Positions 51,259 through 61,045 of a DNA stretch of 64,000 nucleotides are shown piece after piece. How positions within the stretch are numbered: the stretch's first letter is position 1; each line of letters starts with the position of its first letter. The position numbers were made by a program, and so were the translations under genes. Source of the DNA: PALSA-350 sp963834445 (GTDB taxonomy: Bacteria; Acidobacteriota; Terriglobia; Terriglobales; Acidobacteriaceae); assembly GCA_963834445.1 (NCBI GenBank), contig CAWIBU010000003.1:372001-436000 (forward strand), in the 5' to 3' direction. The notes under the pieces are model-generated. The model saw nothing but the letters and a program-made list of their open reading frames with translations, was not told where the DNA came from and did no database searches.

Positions 51259-53211
51259 ATGCCCTGCCTGCAACTGCATTGGAAACGGATGGTCTGCGCA
51301 GCCCCCCTGGCCGCCCCTTTGCTGCTGGTTTTGGGCGCTTCAGCCCAGCTGCCGGCGACCAATTCGCCCGACGGCAAGCCGCTCTCGCAACGGGTGGTCG
51401 CGTATACCATCGACGCCCGGCTCAACACCACCGCCAAGACGCTCGACGCCAGCGAAGTCCTCGAATACCGCAACCTGACCGGCGAGCCGCTGACCGTGTT
51501 TCCGTTTCACATGTACCTCAACGCCTTCCGGCCGCAATCCACCTTTTCTCGGGAGTCGCATCAGTACGGCGATCACCTCACCGAGGAAAAAGCCGAGGGA
51601 GGCGCGATTGAGGTCAATCGCATCTCCGCCGAGGGCTACGGCGACCTCACGCAGAGCATGCAGTTCACAGCGCCCGACGATCGCAACCCCGACGACCATA
51701 CCGTGATGGAGGTGACGCTGCCCAAACCGCTCGCCCCCGGCGAGGTGATTCGCTTTCAACTGACCTTCCATGACAAGTTTCCGCTCTCGGTTGCGCGCAA
51801 CGGATACAAGCGCGACTTCATCATGGGAGGGCAGTGGTTTCCCAAGGTCGGCGTCTTCTGGCACGGCGACTGGAATTGCCATCAGTATCACGCAACCACT
51901 GAATTTTTTGCTGACTTCGGCACCTACAACGTCAATCTCACCCTGCCCAAGCGCTATACCGTGGGCGCCAGCGGCATCCCGACCGGCGAGATCTTCAACA
52001 GCGATGGCACCAAGACACTCAGCTTTCGCGGCGAGGATATACACGACTTTGCCTGGGCCGCGTCGCCGCACTTTCAGGTCGCCGACGACACCTTCGTGAA
52101 TAGTCTCGGCGCCGTCAAACTGCACGCACTCATCCTGGCCGCCCACGCCGACAAGCGCGATCGTATGCTCGCCGTGCTTAAGCAGAGCATGCAGAAATAC
52201 GATGAGTGGTACGGCCCTTACCCATACAAACAAATCACGCTGATCGATCCCGAACCCGACTCCGCCATTGGTGGCATGGAGTACCCCACCCTGATCACCG
52301 GCGGCGTCGATTGGTGGGAGCCGGCCTGGGATCATTTCGGAATGGAGGATACCGTCACCCATGAATTCGGTCACCAGTATTGGTACGGCATGGTGGCCAC
52401 CAACGAATTCGAAGCGCCCTGGATGGATGAGGGCATCAACAGCTTCACCGAAAGCAAAGTGCTGAATTCCATCTTCGGCGACAGAAACTCGGCCCTCAAC
52501 GCCCGCACCCTCTATACCAGCGACCCCGAGCTGCAACGCATCAACTATCTGTTGCGTCCCGACGAAGACCCGGTGGTGCGCGAAGGCTGGAAGTTCGCCA
52601 GCGACGCCAGTTATGGCGCCATCGCCTACGGCAAGACCGCAACCGTGCTCACCACCCTCGAGGCGGTGCTGGGGCAGGATACGATGCGAAAGGTTCTGCG
52701 TACCTACTTCCTGCGCTACCGGTTTACCCATCCCACCGGAGACGATTTTCTCAACACCCTCATAGAGGTTACGGGCCGCAGCGATCTGCAGCCTTACCTC
52801 ACCCAGGCGTTCGCGGGCACCGAGGTGCTTGACTACTCCATCGACTCGCTCACCACCGAGCCCAGCGACTGGTGGAAAGGGGACGATGCCGGCGGACCCT
52901 ATCACAGCAGCGTGATGGTGCGCCGCAAAGGCGACTTCCTCTTCCCGGTGAAGGTGGAAGTTGGCTTTGCCGATGGCTCGAAGGAGCAGCTTACCTGGGA
53001 TGGGAAAGATCGCTGGGCCCGGTTCGCCTGGGACAAACCATCGCGTGCGGTGTATGCCCAGGTGGATCCGGATAGCAATGTGCTGCTCGACATAAATCTG
53101 TTCAATAATAGCTACGCGCTGCGCCCCAACCGGACGGCGCGTTACAAATTGACGAATTACTGGGTCTTCGCCCAGCAGCTGCTGGCGCAATGGTTAGCGT
53201 TCCTGGTCTGA
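51259..53211 (+). CDS. M1-family metallopeptidase, active site intact
   Basis: A 650-residue secreted protein with a signal peptide (CAAPLAAPLLLVLGASAQ). GGMEYPTLI is the GxMEN-like exopeptidase strand, and VTHEFGHQYW gives zinc ligands His368 and His372 with catalytic Glu369; MDEGIN supplies Glu391. Aminopeptidases of this class trim N-terminal residues from peptides. It contrasts with the protein at 6358, where three of these residues are lost. The downstream gene starts 22 bp inside its end. Confidence 0.88.
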   Translation: MPCLQLHWKRMVCAAPLAAPLLLVLGASAQLPATNSPDGKPLSQRVVAYTIDARLNTTAKTLDASEVLEYRNLTGEPLTVFPFHMYLNAFRPQSTFSRESHQYGDHLTEEKAEGGAIEVNRISAEGYGDLTQSMQFTAPDDRNPDDHTVMEVTLPKPLAPGEVIRFQLTFHDKFPLSVARNGYKRDFIMGGQWFPKVGVFWHGDWNCHQYHATTEFFADFGTYNVNLTLPKRYTVGASGIPTGEIFNSDGTKTLSFRGEDIHDFAWAASPHFQVADDTFVNSLGAVKLHALILAAHADKRDRMLAVLKQSMQKYDEWYGPYPYKQITLIDPEPDSAIGGMEYPTLITGGVDWWEPAWDHFGMEDTVTHEFGHQYWYGMVATNEFEAPWMDEGINSFTESKVLNSIFGDRNSALNARTLYTSDPELQRINYLLRPDEDPVVREGWKFASDASYGAIAYGKTATVLTTLEAVLGQDTMRKVLRTYFLRYRFTHPTGDDFLNTLIEVTGRSDLQPYLTQAFAGTEVLDYSIDSLTTEPSDWWKGDDAGGPYHSSVMVRRKGDFLFPVKVEVGFADGSKEQLTWDGKDRWARFAWDKPSRAVYAQVDPDSNVLLDINLFNNSYALRPNRTARYKLTNYWVFAQQLLAQWLAFLV

Positions 53212-54623
53212 ACGGACCCGAGAGACAAGTGCATATAACGTCAGAATCAGAGTCGCCCGCGGAGCAAGAGCTGAAGCGCCCGCTGCCCAATCTTCTCGTT
53301 GAGGGGTTTCGACTCGCCCTGCGCAACTGGTCTTTCGTGGTGTGGGCCTACTCCATTAACCTGATCTTCGGCTTACTGGCCGCGGTGCCGTTTGCCACCG
53401 GGCTGGCTCCCTTCCTCGACCACAGCCTGGCCGCGCAAAGAATTGCCGGCACCATCGACATCAGCTACCTGTTTGAGTTGATGCGGCACTTTCATGAGAC
53501 CAGCTTTTTCGCCGTGGCTACCAGTACCGCGGGCTGGCTCACCGCGCTGCAACTGCTGTTGCTCTTTCTGCTGTTCGCCGGGACCATCTTTGTGTACGTG
53601 TCCGCCGAGCCGCCACAGCTTTCTGTGCTGATGCGCGGCGGCGTTGCCTACTTCTGGCGCTTTGTGCGCGCCGGCCTGCTGGTGGGCTGCATCAGCGTGG
53701 TCATCCTGGGCCTTCTGTTCGCCGCACGCGCTGCGCTGCTGGCGAAGCTGGGCGAAGTTTACGTCGATCGCCGGCTGTTTTTTTATTCCGCCATCAGCGC
53801 AGCGCTGGTTCTGTTCGTGGCCATGCTGTTGCGCTTATGGTTCGACCTGGTCGAAGTCTATATTGTGCACAACGTGATGGACGGGGAGAGCCGGGTTCGC
53901 CAGGCACTGCTGCCGGCTTACCGGCTGCTCTTCCGGTATTTCTTCCGGGCCGTGGGCTGCTTTCTGCTCGCCGGGTTCGCCGGTGTGGCTGTACTCGCCG
54001 CGTGCCTGTTGCTGTGGAAGACATTCGTTCCGGCGCACCAGGTTTGGCTGGCTTGTCTGCTTTCGCAGATTGGGCTTTTTGTTCTGATGGCCAGCCGCTT
54101 CTGGCAGCGCGGCATTGAGGTTGCCCTGGTCATGTCGGCCGATCCTCCGATCATCGCCGCCACCGATGAGATCGCAGCGCAGGTGGAGGAGGAAGAGATT
54201 CCCTCGCTGGCCGGCGTGGCTGGGTTGACCGGGCTCTCCGAACCGACACTGCGTGAGTTGGTGGCCAAGCTGCGCACCGAACCCTGGGCGACTCTGGAAA
54301 CCAGCCCCAAGCCGACTCCTGTGCCGATTCCTGCGCAGCCGATCTTGATCGTTCCCGAAACCGCGGCAACCCCGGTGGCTGCCCCCGTGCCTGAAATTCT
54401 TCTCATGCCCAAGCCTGAGCCGGCGCTCACGCCTGCCCCCAGTCCCACACCCACTCCCACGCCCACGCCCACGCCTACGCCGTCTCCCACGCCCGCTCCG
54501 GTCACGGATCCTGAGATCTCGCTGGTCGATCTGCATGACAGCAAATTCCCTCTGGGCGGCCACGGCCCGGCAAAGGAACCCCTCGACGAGCCGAAAAAGG
54601 ATCCCTGGCGCGGAAAGCCCTGA
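53190..54623 (+). CDS. Multi-pass membrane protein with Pro-Thr repeat tail
   Basis: A 477-residue protein. Six or so helices lie between residues 40 and 310 (INLIFGLLAAVPFATGLA, LLLLFLLFAGTIFVYVS, LLVGCISVVILGLLFAA), followed by a polar region and a stretch of PTPTPTPTP repeats (about 405-435) and a charged end. Helix topology and AEPPQLSVLMRGG resemble conserved membrane proteins of unknown role. The PT tract may span the periplasm or arise from slippage. Coupled to the peptidase by a 22 bp overlap. Confidence 0.65.
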   Translation: MVSVPGLNGPERQVHITSESESPAEQELKRPLPNLLVEGFRLALRNWSFVVWAYSINLIFGLLAAVPFATGLAPFLDHSLAAQRIAGTIDISYLFELMRHFHETSFFAVATSTAGWLTALQLLLLFLLFAGTIFVYVSAEPPQLSVLMRGGVAYFWRFVRAGLLVGCISVVILGLLFAARAALLAKLGEVYVDRRLFFYSAISAALVLFVAMLLRLWFDLVEVYIVHNVMDGESRVRQALLPAYRLLFRYFFRAVGCFLLAGFAGVAVLAACLLLWKTFVPAHQVWLACLLSQIGLFVLMASRFWQRGIEVALVMSADPPIIAATDEIAAQVEEEEIPSLAGVAGLTGLSEPTLRELVAKLRTEPWATLETSPKPTPVPIPAQPILIVPETAATPVAAPVPEILLMPKPEPALTPAPSPTPTPTPTPTPTPSPTPAPVTDPEISLVDLHDSKFPLGGHGPAKEPLDEPKKDPWRGKP

Positions 54624-54688
54624 ACTTTGTATGGAGTACCTACAGCCCCGTCAGGCAACCGGAGGCGGACGCCCAGACTCCCAATGGG

Positions 54689-54877
54689 ATGGACCTACCT
54701 CTATTAGCCCGTTTTCCCGACCCTGATCCGGATCCGGATGTTTTTCCCGGGCCCGCCCCCGAACCTGATCCGATACCGCTGCCGCCCTCCGATCCCGATC
54801 CGGGGCTGCCCATCGACCCCCAGCCTATGCCCGCCCCCGTCTTCCAGGCAATAAATTGTTACAATCAGGTGAATTAG
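54689..54877 (+). CDS. Asp-Pro-rich short frame, doubtful
   Basis: A 62-residue frame, MDLPLLARFPDPDPDPDVFP at its start, with Asp-Pro and Pro-rich repeats. The ribosome site is poor. It may be a real short acidic peptide or a chance frame in GATCCGGATCCGG-like repeats. Confidence 0.25.
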   Translation: MDLPLLARFPDPDPDPDVFPGPAPEPDPIPLPPSDPDPGLPIDPQPMPAPVFQAINCYNQVN

Positions 54878-54911
54878 CTGCTTCAAGCTCGAGAAGAGAA
54901 ATACCATCCCG

Positions 54912-55439
54912 ATGAACCTTTACATCCTGCGTCATGCCAGTGCCGGCGTCCGGCGTGCCGATCCCAAAGTTGACAGCAAACGTCCTCTCGACAAGGAAGG
55001 CAAGGAGCAGTGTCTGATGATTGCCAGATACCTCAATGCCTTGCGCGTTCAGTTTGACGTAATCATCTCGAGCCCGCTCAAGCGAGCGCTGCAAACCGCT
55101 TCGCTGGTGGGTACCGAAGTGGCCTACGACAGCAAGATTCAGATTGCGGACGCCGTCTCGCCCGCGGGCACCGTGGCCGGTTTTCAAGCGCTGGTAGGAA
55201 CCCTTTCAGCCTATGACAACGTGCTGGTGGTTGGTCACAACCCCAATTTGTCAGAGTTTCTGGGCTCGCTCATCTGCTCTCCCCGGGCGGCCAGCATACG
55301 GCTGCGCAAAGGCGCGATCGCCCGCGTCGATTGCACCCGCCGGCCAGGGCAGCTCCTGTCTTTAGTCGACCCAAGAGTCCTGCGACAGATCTATGCCAGC
55401 GCCGCAAAGAGCTCTCGCCGGAATACTTCGCGGAAGTAG
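54912..55439 (+). CDS. sixA: SixA-type phosphohistidine phosphatase
   Basis: A 175-residue histidine phosphatase. MNLYILRHASAGVRRADP contains the RHG-like motif (RHA) with the phospho-accepting His; SSPLKRALQTA carries the second Arg, and VVGHNPNLSEFL the second His. SixA proteins remove phosphate from phosphohistidine on signalling proteins, and some relatives act on other phosphates. The last 49 bp overlap the 3' end of the convergent ppx gene. Confidence 0.9.
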   Translation: MNLYILRHASAGVRRADPKVDSKRPLDKEGKEQCLMIARYLNALRVQFDVIISSPLKRALQTASLVGTEVAYDSKIQIADAVSPAGTVAGFQALVGTLSAYDNVLVVGHNPNLSEFLGSLICSPRAASIRLRKGAIARVDCTRRPGQLLSLVDPRVLRQIYASAAKSSRRNTSRK

Positions 55440-56929
55440 TCCGCCTCTTTACGCAGCGACCACAGTTCCAACTCGGCGCCGGTGCGGCCCGGGCTCAGTT
55501 CCATCAAAACCCGCTTGGGATAGACGCGCAAGGTCACTTTGAGCACGTCGCTGGCCCGGTCCTGGTTCAGGGCCAGCGCCAGGCGCAGCAGCACGACGGC
55601 GCGATGCACGTGGATAAATTCCTCCGGCGGAATGGTGCGCATGGAGCGATCGGCAGGGTCGGGCCGGGATTTGCCCAGGTAGCGCGCGATGGCTGACACA
55701 ATCACCCTCTGCTGCGGCGTAAACCCGAACAGCTCAGAATTGGCAATGATGTATTGCGCGTGGCGATGGTGGCCCTGGTAGTTCATGAACTTGCCCACGT
55801 CGCGCATCATGGCCGCCGCTTCGAGCCAGGCACCGTACTCCGCGGGCAGCTCATGCACGGCCTGCAGATCGTGAAAAAGTTGCAGCGCATGCTGGCGCAC
55901 CGCGTCGGCTTGCCGGGGGTCGACGCCGTAGCGTTTGCAGGTCGTCAGCACACCCTGCCAGCGCTCCCTTTCAAACTGCTGGTGGGCGGTGGTCTTGCCG
56001 TCCTGTTCAGCCAGCATCTGGGTCAGGATGCCATCGCGTAACCCCAGCTCGGAGTAGACAAACCCGGGCAAGGTGAGGCGCTCGAGCAGCTCGGCGTAGA
56101 CATGGGCGCCGGCCACCACGATCTCGCTTCGCTTGGGCCCGATGCCCGGAACGCTGCTGCGCTGCTCGTTGGTCATCCTGGTTAATTTTGTGGTCAACCG
56201 GCGCACATTACGGGTGTCAGCCAACTGTTTGCCCCGGGCTGTGCGCCCCCCGGGCTTGCTTTTGCGGAGCGACTGGCTGGCTTGAAACAGCGCCGCCGCC
56301 GTGCCTGAGGTTGCGATCACCAGCGAGACCCTGGGAGCACCCAAACGCCGCTCTGCCTTGCGCAGTTCGCGCGCGATAAATTGCTTCATCCGGGCCAGAT
56401 CCCCCTCCGCCGGCGGATCGTTGGGGAGAAATTCCTTGGTCAGGCGGACTGCCCCGAGGGGCAGGCTGATCGTTTCTACAATGCGCTTGCGCTCCGACAA
56501 AGTGATCTCACAGCTGCCGCCGCCCACATCAATCAGCAGGCATCGTCCCTGCGTGCCCGGTTCGCCCATGACCCCACGATGGATGAGGCGTGCTTCTTCC
56601 AGGCCGGAGATGATCTCCACATCCCAGCCGGTCTCGGATTTGACCCAGGCCAGAAAGGCCTGGCCGTTGCGGGCGTCGCGCAAGGCGGAAGTGGCCACCG
56701 CCCGCACCCGGTCGGCGCCGTGCAGCTTGACGGCGCGATAGAAGCGCTTCAACGCCAGCAGCGTGCTCGCCATAGCTTCGGGAGAAACCACGCCGGTTTC
56801 AAACACGCTCGCGCCCAGCCGCGTCACCTCGCGGTCTTCCTGCAGCACTTTGAGCTCGTGTTTCTGAACGCGCGCGATCTTCAGCCGGCAGGAGTTGGAA
56901 CCAATATCAATGGCGGCGTAGGTTTGCAT
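55391..56929 (-). CDS. ppx: Ppx/GppA exopolyphosphatase
   Basis: About 512 residues. MQTYAAIDIGSNSCRLKIAR opens the ASKHA phosphatase domain; LIHRGVMGE, LLIDVGGGSCEITL and LGAVRLTKEF are the further nucleotide-fold motifs. The last 180 residues carry an HD-like region (AAMMRDVGKFMNY). It degrades polyphosphate or pppGpp. The first ATG of the frame is 56950, but MQTY at 56929 fits the family start. The CHAD-protein gene precedes it by 42 bp on the same strand. Confidence 0.9.
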   Translation of the reverse strand: MQTYAAIDIGSNSCRLKIARVQKHELKVLQEDREVTRLGASVFETGVVSPEAMASTLLALKRFYRAVKLHGADRVRAVATSALRDARNGQAFLAWVKSETGWDVEIISGLEEARLIHRGVMGEPGTQGRCLLIDVGGGSCEITLSERKRIVETISLPLGAVRLTKEFLPNDPPAEGDLARMKQFIARELRKAERRLGAPRVSLVIATSGTAAALFQASQSLRKSKPGGRTARGKQLADTRNVRRLTTKLTRMTNEQRSSVPGIGPKRSEIVVAGAHVYAELLERLTLPGFVYSELGLRDGILTQMLAEQDGKTTAHQQFERERWQGVLTTCKRYGVDPRQADAVRQHALQLFHDLQAVHELPAEYGAWLEAAAMMRDVGKFMNYQGHHRHAQYIIANSELFGFTPQQRVIVSAIARYLGKSRPDPADRSMRTIPPEEFIHVHRAVVLLRLALALNQDRASDVLKVTLRVYPKRVLMELSPGRTGAELELWSLRKEADYFREVFRRELFAALA

Positions 56930-56971
56930 CGTCGGGGAAGCCTCACCCAAAATACACTGTTCGGTCTACAC

Positions 56972-57844
56972 CTATTGCGAAAATGCTCGAGCTGCCATCC
57001 ACTCTCCCAGCAGCCGTCCGCGCATGGTTTCGGTGGTGCGGATGGCCAGCGAAAAGTGTTGATGGACCGCGTGCTCGAGCGCGGCCGTCAGTTCGGGAAC
57101 ATCCTGAGCCCTGGCCTCCTGGGCCAGGCATAGCCAGTCATGCCAATCACCGATGGTGTCCTGGATGCGCTTCAGCGCCCGGGCCACGCTGCTGGGTGTT
57201 TTTCCTTCGGCGCCTGCTTCGGCCACATAGCGCGCCTTCTTGGTGGCTTTGCGAAAGTCATGCAGGTTTTCCGCATCCAGCACCGGCATGGCATCGGCCG
57301 CGCGCACAAAGGCTTCCAGGGCAACGGCGGCGGCCGGTCTCACGTTCGGCGTGGGGCCGGCATGAAGAGTCTCCACCGCCTCAAACACCGCACTTTGCCG
57401 TTCCAACAGTAGCTGCTGGCGCTTTCTGATCTGCTTCTGCATGCGACACGCCCGCTGTTTGCGCTCGTTTTTGATCCAGTGATCGAGCGCCTCTGCCTGG
57501 GCTCGCAGGGGGCTGGTTTCGCTTGCACCCAGCCACCGTTCGAGCAGTTTGCGATGCACATCCAGATCGCGCACCGGGCCGGCCGCCCGGCGCGTCTGCT
57601 TGAGTAGCCGCAGCCAAGCCTCCGCCGGTTCCTGCAGCGCGTCGAAGGAGTCCCCTTCTCGCAGAACGGCCTCGAGCATGGCCTGCAATCGCCGCGAGCC
57701 GGTCCTCAGGCGATGTACGGCACTTGCCTCCGCATCCACCAGGCACTGGGCAACGGCGGCGTTGAAAGCCTGTGCCGTCAGACCCAATTGGGCGAGTGGG
57801 CGGCTGGTATCCTGCTGCTTACGTACTGCGCGTTTGCGAACCAT
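56972..57844 (-). CDS. CHAD-domain protein
   Basis: A 290-residue, all-helical, Arg- and His-rich protein. VHRLRTGSRRLQAMLEAVL, GPVRDLDVHRKLLERWL and LHDFRKATKKARYVAEAG are the conserved CHAD segments that line a basic pocket for polyphosphate. Position beside ppx supports this role. Its ATG and that of the divergent glycosyltransferase share the bases CATG at 57842. Confidence 0.92.
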   Translation of the reverse strand: MVRKRAVRKQQDTSRPLAQLGLTAQAFNAAVAQCLVDAEASAVHRLRTGSRRLQAMLEAVLREGDSFDALQEPAEAWLRLLKQTRRAAGPVRDLDVHRKLLERWLGASETSPLRAQAEALDHWIKNERKQRACRMQKQIRKRQQLLLERQSAVFEAVETLHAGPTPNVRPAAAVALEAFVRAADAMPVLDAENLHDFRKATKKARYVAEAGAEGKTPSSVARALKRIQDTIGDWHDWLCLAQEARAQDVPELTAALEHAVHQHFSLAIRTTETMRGRLLGEWMAARAFSQ

Positions 57845-59741
57845 GTCGAATCACTTTGTTCTTTCTCTCGAGGCGCCTCCCGAGAATACCTTTCGCCTTT
57901 CTCCCCGGCGAGCCTGGATGCTTTTGCTGCTGGTTTTTGCGGCGGTCCATTTCGCGGCGCTGTTTGCTCCATCGTTATTGGATGACGCGGACGCCAACCA
58001 CGCCGGTGCTGCGCAACACATGGCCATCTCAGGCGACTGGGTTACCCTGAAAGTCGATGGCATTCGCTACCTGGAAAAGCCGCCGTTGCCCTATTGGCTG
58101 GCGGCCGCGGATTACCATCTCTTTGGGTTTAATGTGTTTGCCACCCACCTGCCCCTGACCCTGGGGGTGCTGGGCCTCGCCATACTGGCCTGGGTGTGGG
58201 GCCGCCGCGCCTATGGCGACCGCGCGGCGTTTTACGCGGCCCTCGGCATTCTCACCAGCATCGGCGTCTTTCTCTTCACCCGCATCTTCATTCCCGAGGT
58301 GCTGCTTACCCTTCTGCTGGCGTTTGCCCTCTACCAGTTCCTTATTGGCCTGGAAGACAAAAAGCCAAACCGCTTCTACCTGACTTATTCTGCGCTGGCG
58401 TTTGCCATGCTGGCCAAGGGGATGGTGGCCCCGGTCTTTTTTGTGCTCGCCGCCGTGCCTTACCTGTGGTTCACCGGCGACTGGCGCCGCTGGCGTGAAT
58501 TCCGCCTGTTCACCGGCATACTGCTGTTCGTCGCGATCGCAGCGCCCTGGCACATTCTCGCCGGGCTGCGCAATCCGGGCGCGGGTCACCCGGTAGGAAA
58601 CATCCCGCAGCCCGGCAACGTGCATGGCTTTTTCTACTTCTACTTCATCAACGAGCAGGTTCTGCGCTTTCTCGGCAAGCGCTATCCGGTTGACTACAAC
58701 AAGCTGCCCTTTGCTCTCTATTGGAGCCTGCACCTGGTCTGGCTCTTTCCGTGGAGTATCTTCCTGCCCGTGGCTCTCAAAAGAGCGTGGACGGCTGCCA
58801 TGGAATGGCGCAGCGGCTTACGCCTGGCGCGCTACTCGGCGACCGCCCGCTTTCGAGAGCAGACTACCTGTCTGCTCTCGATTTATGCGGCGGTTATCCT
58901 GATCTTCTTCTCGCTGTCGACGAACCAGGAGTACTACACCTTTCCGGCGTATTTTCCTCTGCTGCTGCTGCTAGCCGGCGCGCTGGCCAGCGAAGAAACG
59001 AAACCCGGCGAGATGAGCAACTGGCTCACCGCAGGCCACGCGGCACTGGCAGTCATCGGGGTGGCGGCCGCCGCTGCGCTGGGGTACGGCCTGTGGTCCT
59101 CGCGCGCGCTTCCCTCAGGCAGCGACATCGGTGCGCTGCTGGCGCATCGGGATGTGGCGGGTTACACCCTCTCGATGTCTCACTTGTTCGACCTGACGGG
59201 GCCATCCTTTGCCGCGCTGCGTTTGCCGGCGGGGTTGGCGGCGGCTGGTCTGCTGGCGGGTCCGCTGATGGCCTGGAGGCTGCGCCGGCTGCGGCATCAC
59301 TTTGAAGCTACGGTCAGCGTAGCGTTCACCGGTGCTGTCTTTCTCATCGCAGCGCACATTGCCCTGGTCCGCTTCGAGCCCATGTTGTCTTCGCGCGCCA
59401 TGGCTGACACCATCAACCACATCACCAAAGCGGAGCCGGAGGCCACACTCATCCTTTACGGTGACGTGGCCGACGGCTCATCGATTCTCTTCTATACGCA
59501 GCGCCCGGCCCTGTTGGTTAACGGCCGCGTGAGCTCAGTTTTGTGGGGTTCGAATTATCCTGACGCGCCGCGCAGGCTTATCAGCGACGCGGACCTGCTA
59601 GCGCTGTGGGGTACCGGGCCGCGCCGCTTCCTGTTCGCGCCGGGAGACGTGCATGCCCACGTCGAGGGCATGCTGGGAAAACGCGCCTACCTGTTGCAGG
59701 TGCTCTCTGACAAATCCCTCTACACGGACCGGCCTCTGTAA
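57843..59741 (+). CDS. ArnT/PMT-type membrane glycosyltransferase (GT83-like)
   Basis: About 632 residues with about 11 helices. LLDDADANHAGAAQHMAISG and YLEKPPLPYWLAA are the first-loop motif with the acidic metal-binding residues; FLFTRIFIPEVLL and HLVWLFPWSIFLP follow. ArnT-type enzymes move aminoarabinose or other sugars from a lipid carrier onto lipid A, and homologues modify proteins. The substrate is unknown. The ATG at 57843 overlaps the CHAD start; no ribosome site is visible for either, so both may be leaderless or start slightly elsewhere. Confidence 0.87.
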   Translation: MSNHFVLSLEAPPENTFRLSPRRAWMLLLLVFAAVHFAALFAPSLLDDADANHAGAAQHMAISGDWVTLKVDGIRYLEKPPLPYWLAAADYHLFGFNVFATHLPLTLGVLGLAILAWVWGRRAYGDRAAFYAALGILTSIGVFLFTRIFIPEVLLTLLLAFALYQFLIGLEDKKPNRFYLTYSALAFAMLAKGMVAPVFFVLAAVPYLWFTGDWRRWREFRLFTGILLFVAIAAPWHILAGLRNPGAGHPVGNIPQPGNVHGFFYFYFINEQVLRFLGKRYPVDYNKLPFALYWSLHLVWLFPWSIFLPVALKRAWTAAMEWRSGLRLARYSATARFREQTTCLLSIYAAVILIFFSLSTNQEYYTFPAYFPLLLLLAGALASEETKPGEMSNWLTAGHAALAVIGVAAAAALGYGLWSSRALPSGSDIGALLAHRDVAGYTLSMSHLFDLTGPSFAALRLPAGLAAAGLLAGPLMAWRLRRLRHHFEATVSVAFTGAVFLIAAHIALVRFEPMLSSRAMADTINHITKAEPEATLILYGDVADGSSILFYTQRPALLVNGRVSSVLWGSNYPDAPRRLISDADLLALWGTGPRRFLFAPGDVHAHVEGMLGKRAYLLQVLSDKSLYTDRPL

Positions 59742-59778
59742 GCCGCCAGTCCCGCAGGGACGGCTAGAGAAAAAGGAA

Positions 59779-60975
59779 TCAGGCGGTGAGAATGGCTTCG
59801 GGCTCGCGCTTTTCGGGGTGCGAGTCGCTGCGCATGAGCCCGTCCTGCAGCAGGTTGTACACTTCTCCGCGCCAGCGAACCTGGTTGCTCAAGTAGCTGG
59901 CGGCCCAATAGGCGAGGCCTAACAGATCGCGCAGCGGGTAGAGCAGCGCGGTGAGAACAACCCGCGGCTCGCCGACCACCGAGCCACCTACCAGCACGCC
60001 CAGAGCTACCCGCAAGGCCCAGGTCCACAACAGAGCCGCGGCCCCCAACCAGGGGCGGTGAAACGCCAGCGCAACCGCGGCAGCCAATAACCCGTAGGGC
60101 ATGCCAAAGGTCAGAGCGGTCCCGAAATGTCCTTTGGGACGAGAAAAGCGGGTGCTCTTCATCCACCGTACCTGGTGCAAGACCGAGGGTAGAAACGAAG
60201 CATTCAGCACATGATGCGCAATTGCGTGGGTGGAGAGCACGACCTGGCGCCCGCCGGCGGAAATAAGATTTCCCAGCATGAAGTCGTCCGCATGATAGGG
60301 CCCCAGCGCGCGAAAGCCGCCAGCCCTCTCCAGGCAATCGCGGCGCACCACCATGGTGGGCCCCAGGGCAAACTTCATACCCTCGAGCATCTCCGCGACT
60401 AACACCCCGGCGGACATCTCGACCGACATCCCTACCGCTTCAAGGCTGGACCAGAAGCTACCGCCCGCCACCCCGCGATAGAGGCAGGTCACCAGGCCAA
60501 CGTGCTCGTCCGCGAACGGCGCCACGACCGCCCTTAGATAGCCGGGCGTGACCGACACATCGCTATCGCTCACCACAAAGAAGCGATGCGCCGCGACACT
60601 CTGCATGCGCTCTAACGACCAGACCTTGGCATTGGCATAAGGCGCGTTGCCGCTGAAAAGAAACCTGCAGGGAACGGCCGGGAAGCGCGCCGCGACCTTG
60701 CGGGCAATGGCCAGGCCGGCATCCTGCTCGGTACGCGTGCAAAAAAGGATCTCGAAGGCAGGATAGTCCTGCTCAAAAAAGCTCTGCAGATGGGCCTCGA
60801 GATCGGGCTCCGAGCCGTGTAGCGGCTTCAGCAGGCTGACTGGTGGGGTGAATGCGACCGCTTGCCGCGCACGCCGGCGCTTGAGCAGACGCAGCGCGCC
60901 TACAGCGACCAGAAAGGCATATACCGTGGAGGTAAAGATGCCGGCGATACTGACGACGAGCAGAAGGTTCATCAT
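59779..60975 (-). CDS. hpnI: HpnI-type hopanoid glucosaminyltransferase
   Basis: About 398 residues. One N-terminal helix (LLLVVSIAGIFTSTVYAFLV), then a GT21 catalytic domain: PVSLLKPLHGSEPDLEAHL, VVSDSDVSV as the metal site, GPYHADDFMLG as the second acidic site, and HQVRWMKSTR, near the (Q/R)xxRW motif of ceramide glucosyltransferases. C-terminal helices anchor it. HpnI adds N-acetylglucosamine to bacteriohopanetetrol. An in-frame GTG at 61014 is a possible alternative start. Other hpn genes are not in the window. Confidence 0.8.
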   Translation of the reverse strand: MMNLLLVVSIAGIFTSTVYAFLVAVGALRLLKRRRARQAVAFTPPVSLLKPLHGSEPDLEAHLQSFFEQDYPAFEILFCTRTEQDAGLAIARKVAARFPAVPCRFLFSGNAPYANAKVWSLERMQSVAAHRFFVVSDSDVSVTPGYLRAVVAPFADEHVGLVTCLYRGVAGGSFWSSLEAVGMSVEMSAGVLVAEMLEGMKFALGPTMVVRRDCLERAGGFRALGPYHADDFMLGNLISAGGRQVVLSTHAIAHHVLNASFLPSVLHQVRWMKSTRFSRPKGHFGTALTFGMPYGLLAAAVALAFHRPWLGAAALLWTWALRVALGVLVGGSVVGEPRVVLTALLYPLRDLLGLAYWAASYLSNQVRWRGEVYNLLQDGLMRSDSHPEKREPEAILTA

Positions 60976-61045
60976 GCTGGCGAGCCCTAAAGGAAGGCCT
61001 TCTTTAGAGTACACTTCGACCGAAAAAGCGTCCTAAAAGAAGACC

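Noticed and set aside
51340..53190. Long minus-strand open frame of 616 codons
   Set aside because: It is exactly antisense to the M1 peptidase, whose motifs and signal peptide are clear. Such mirror frames are common in GC-rich DNA.
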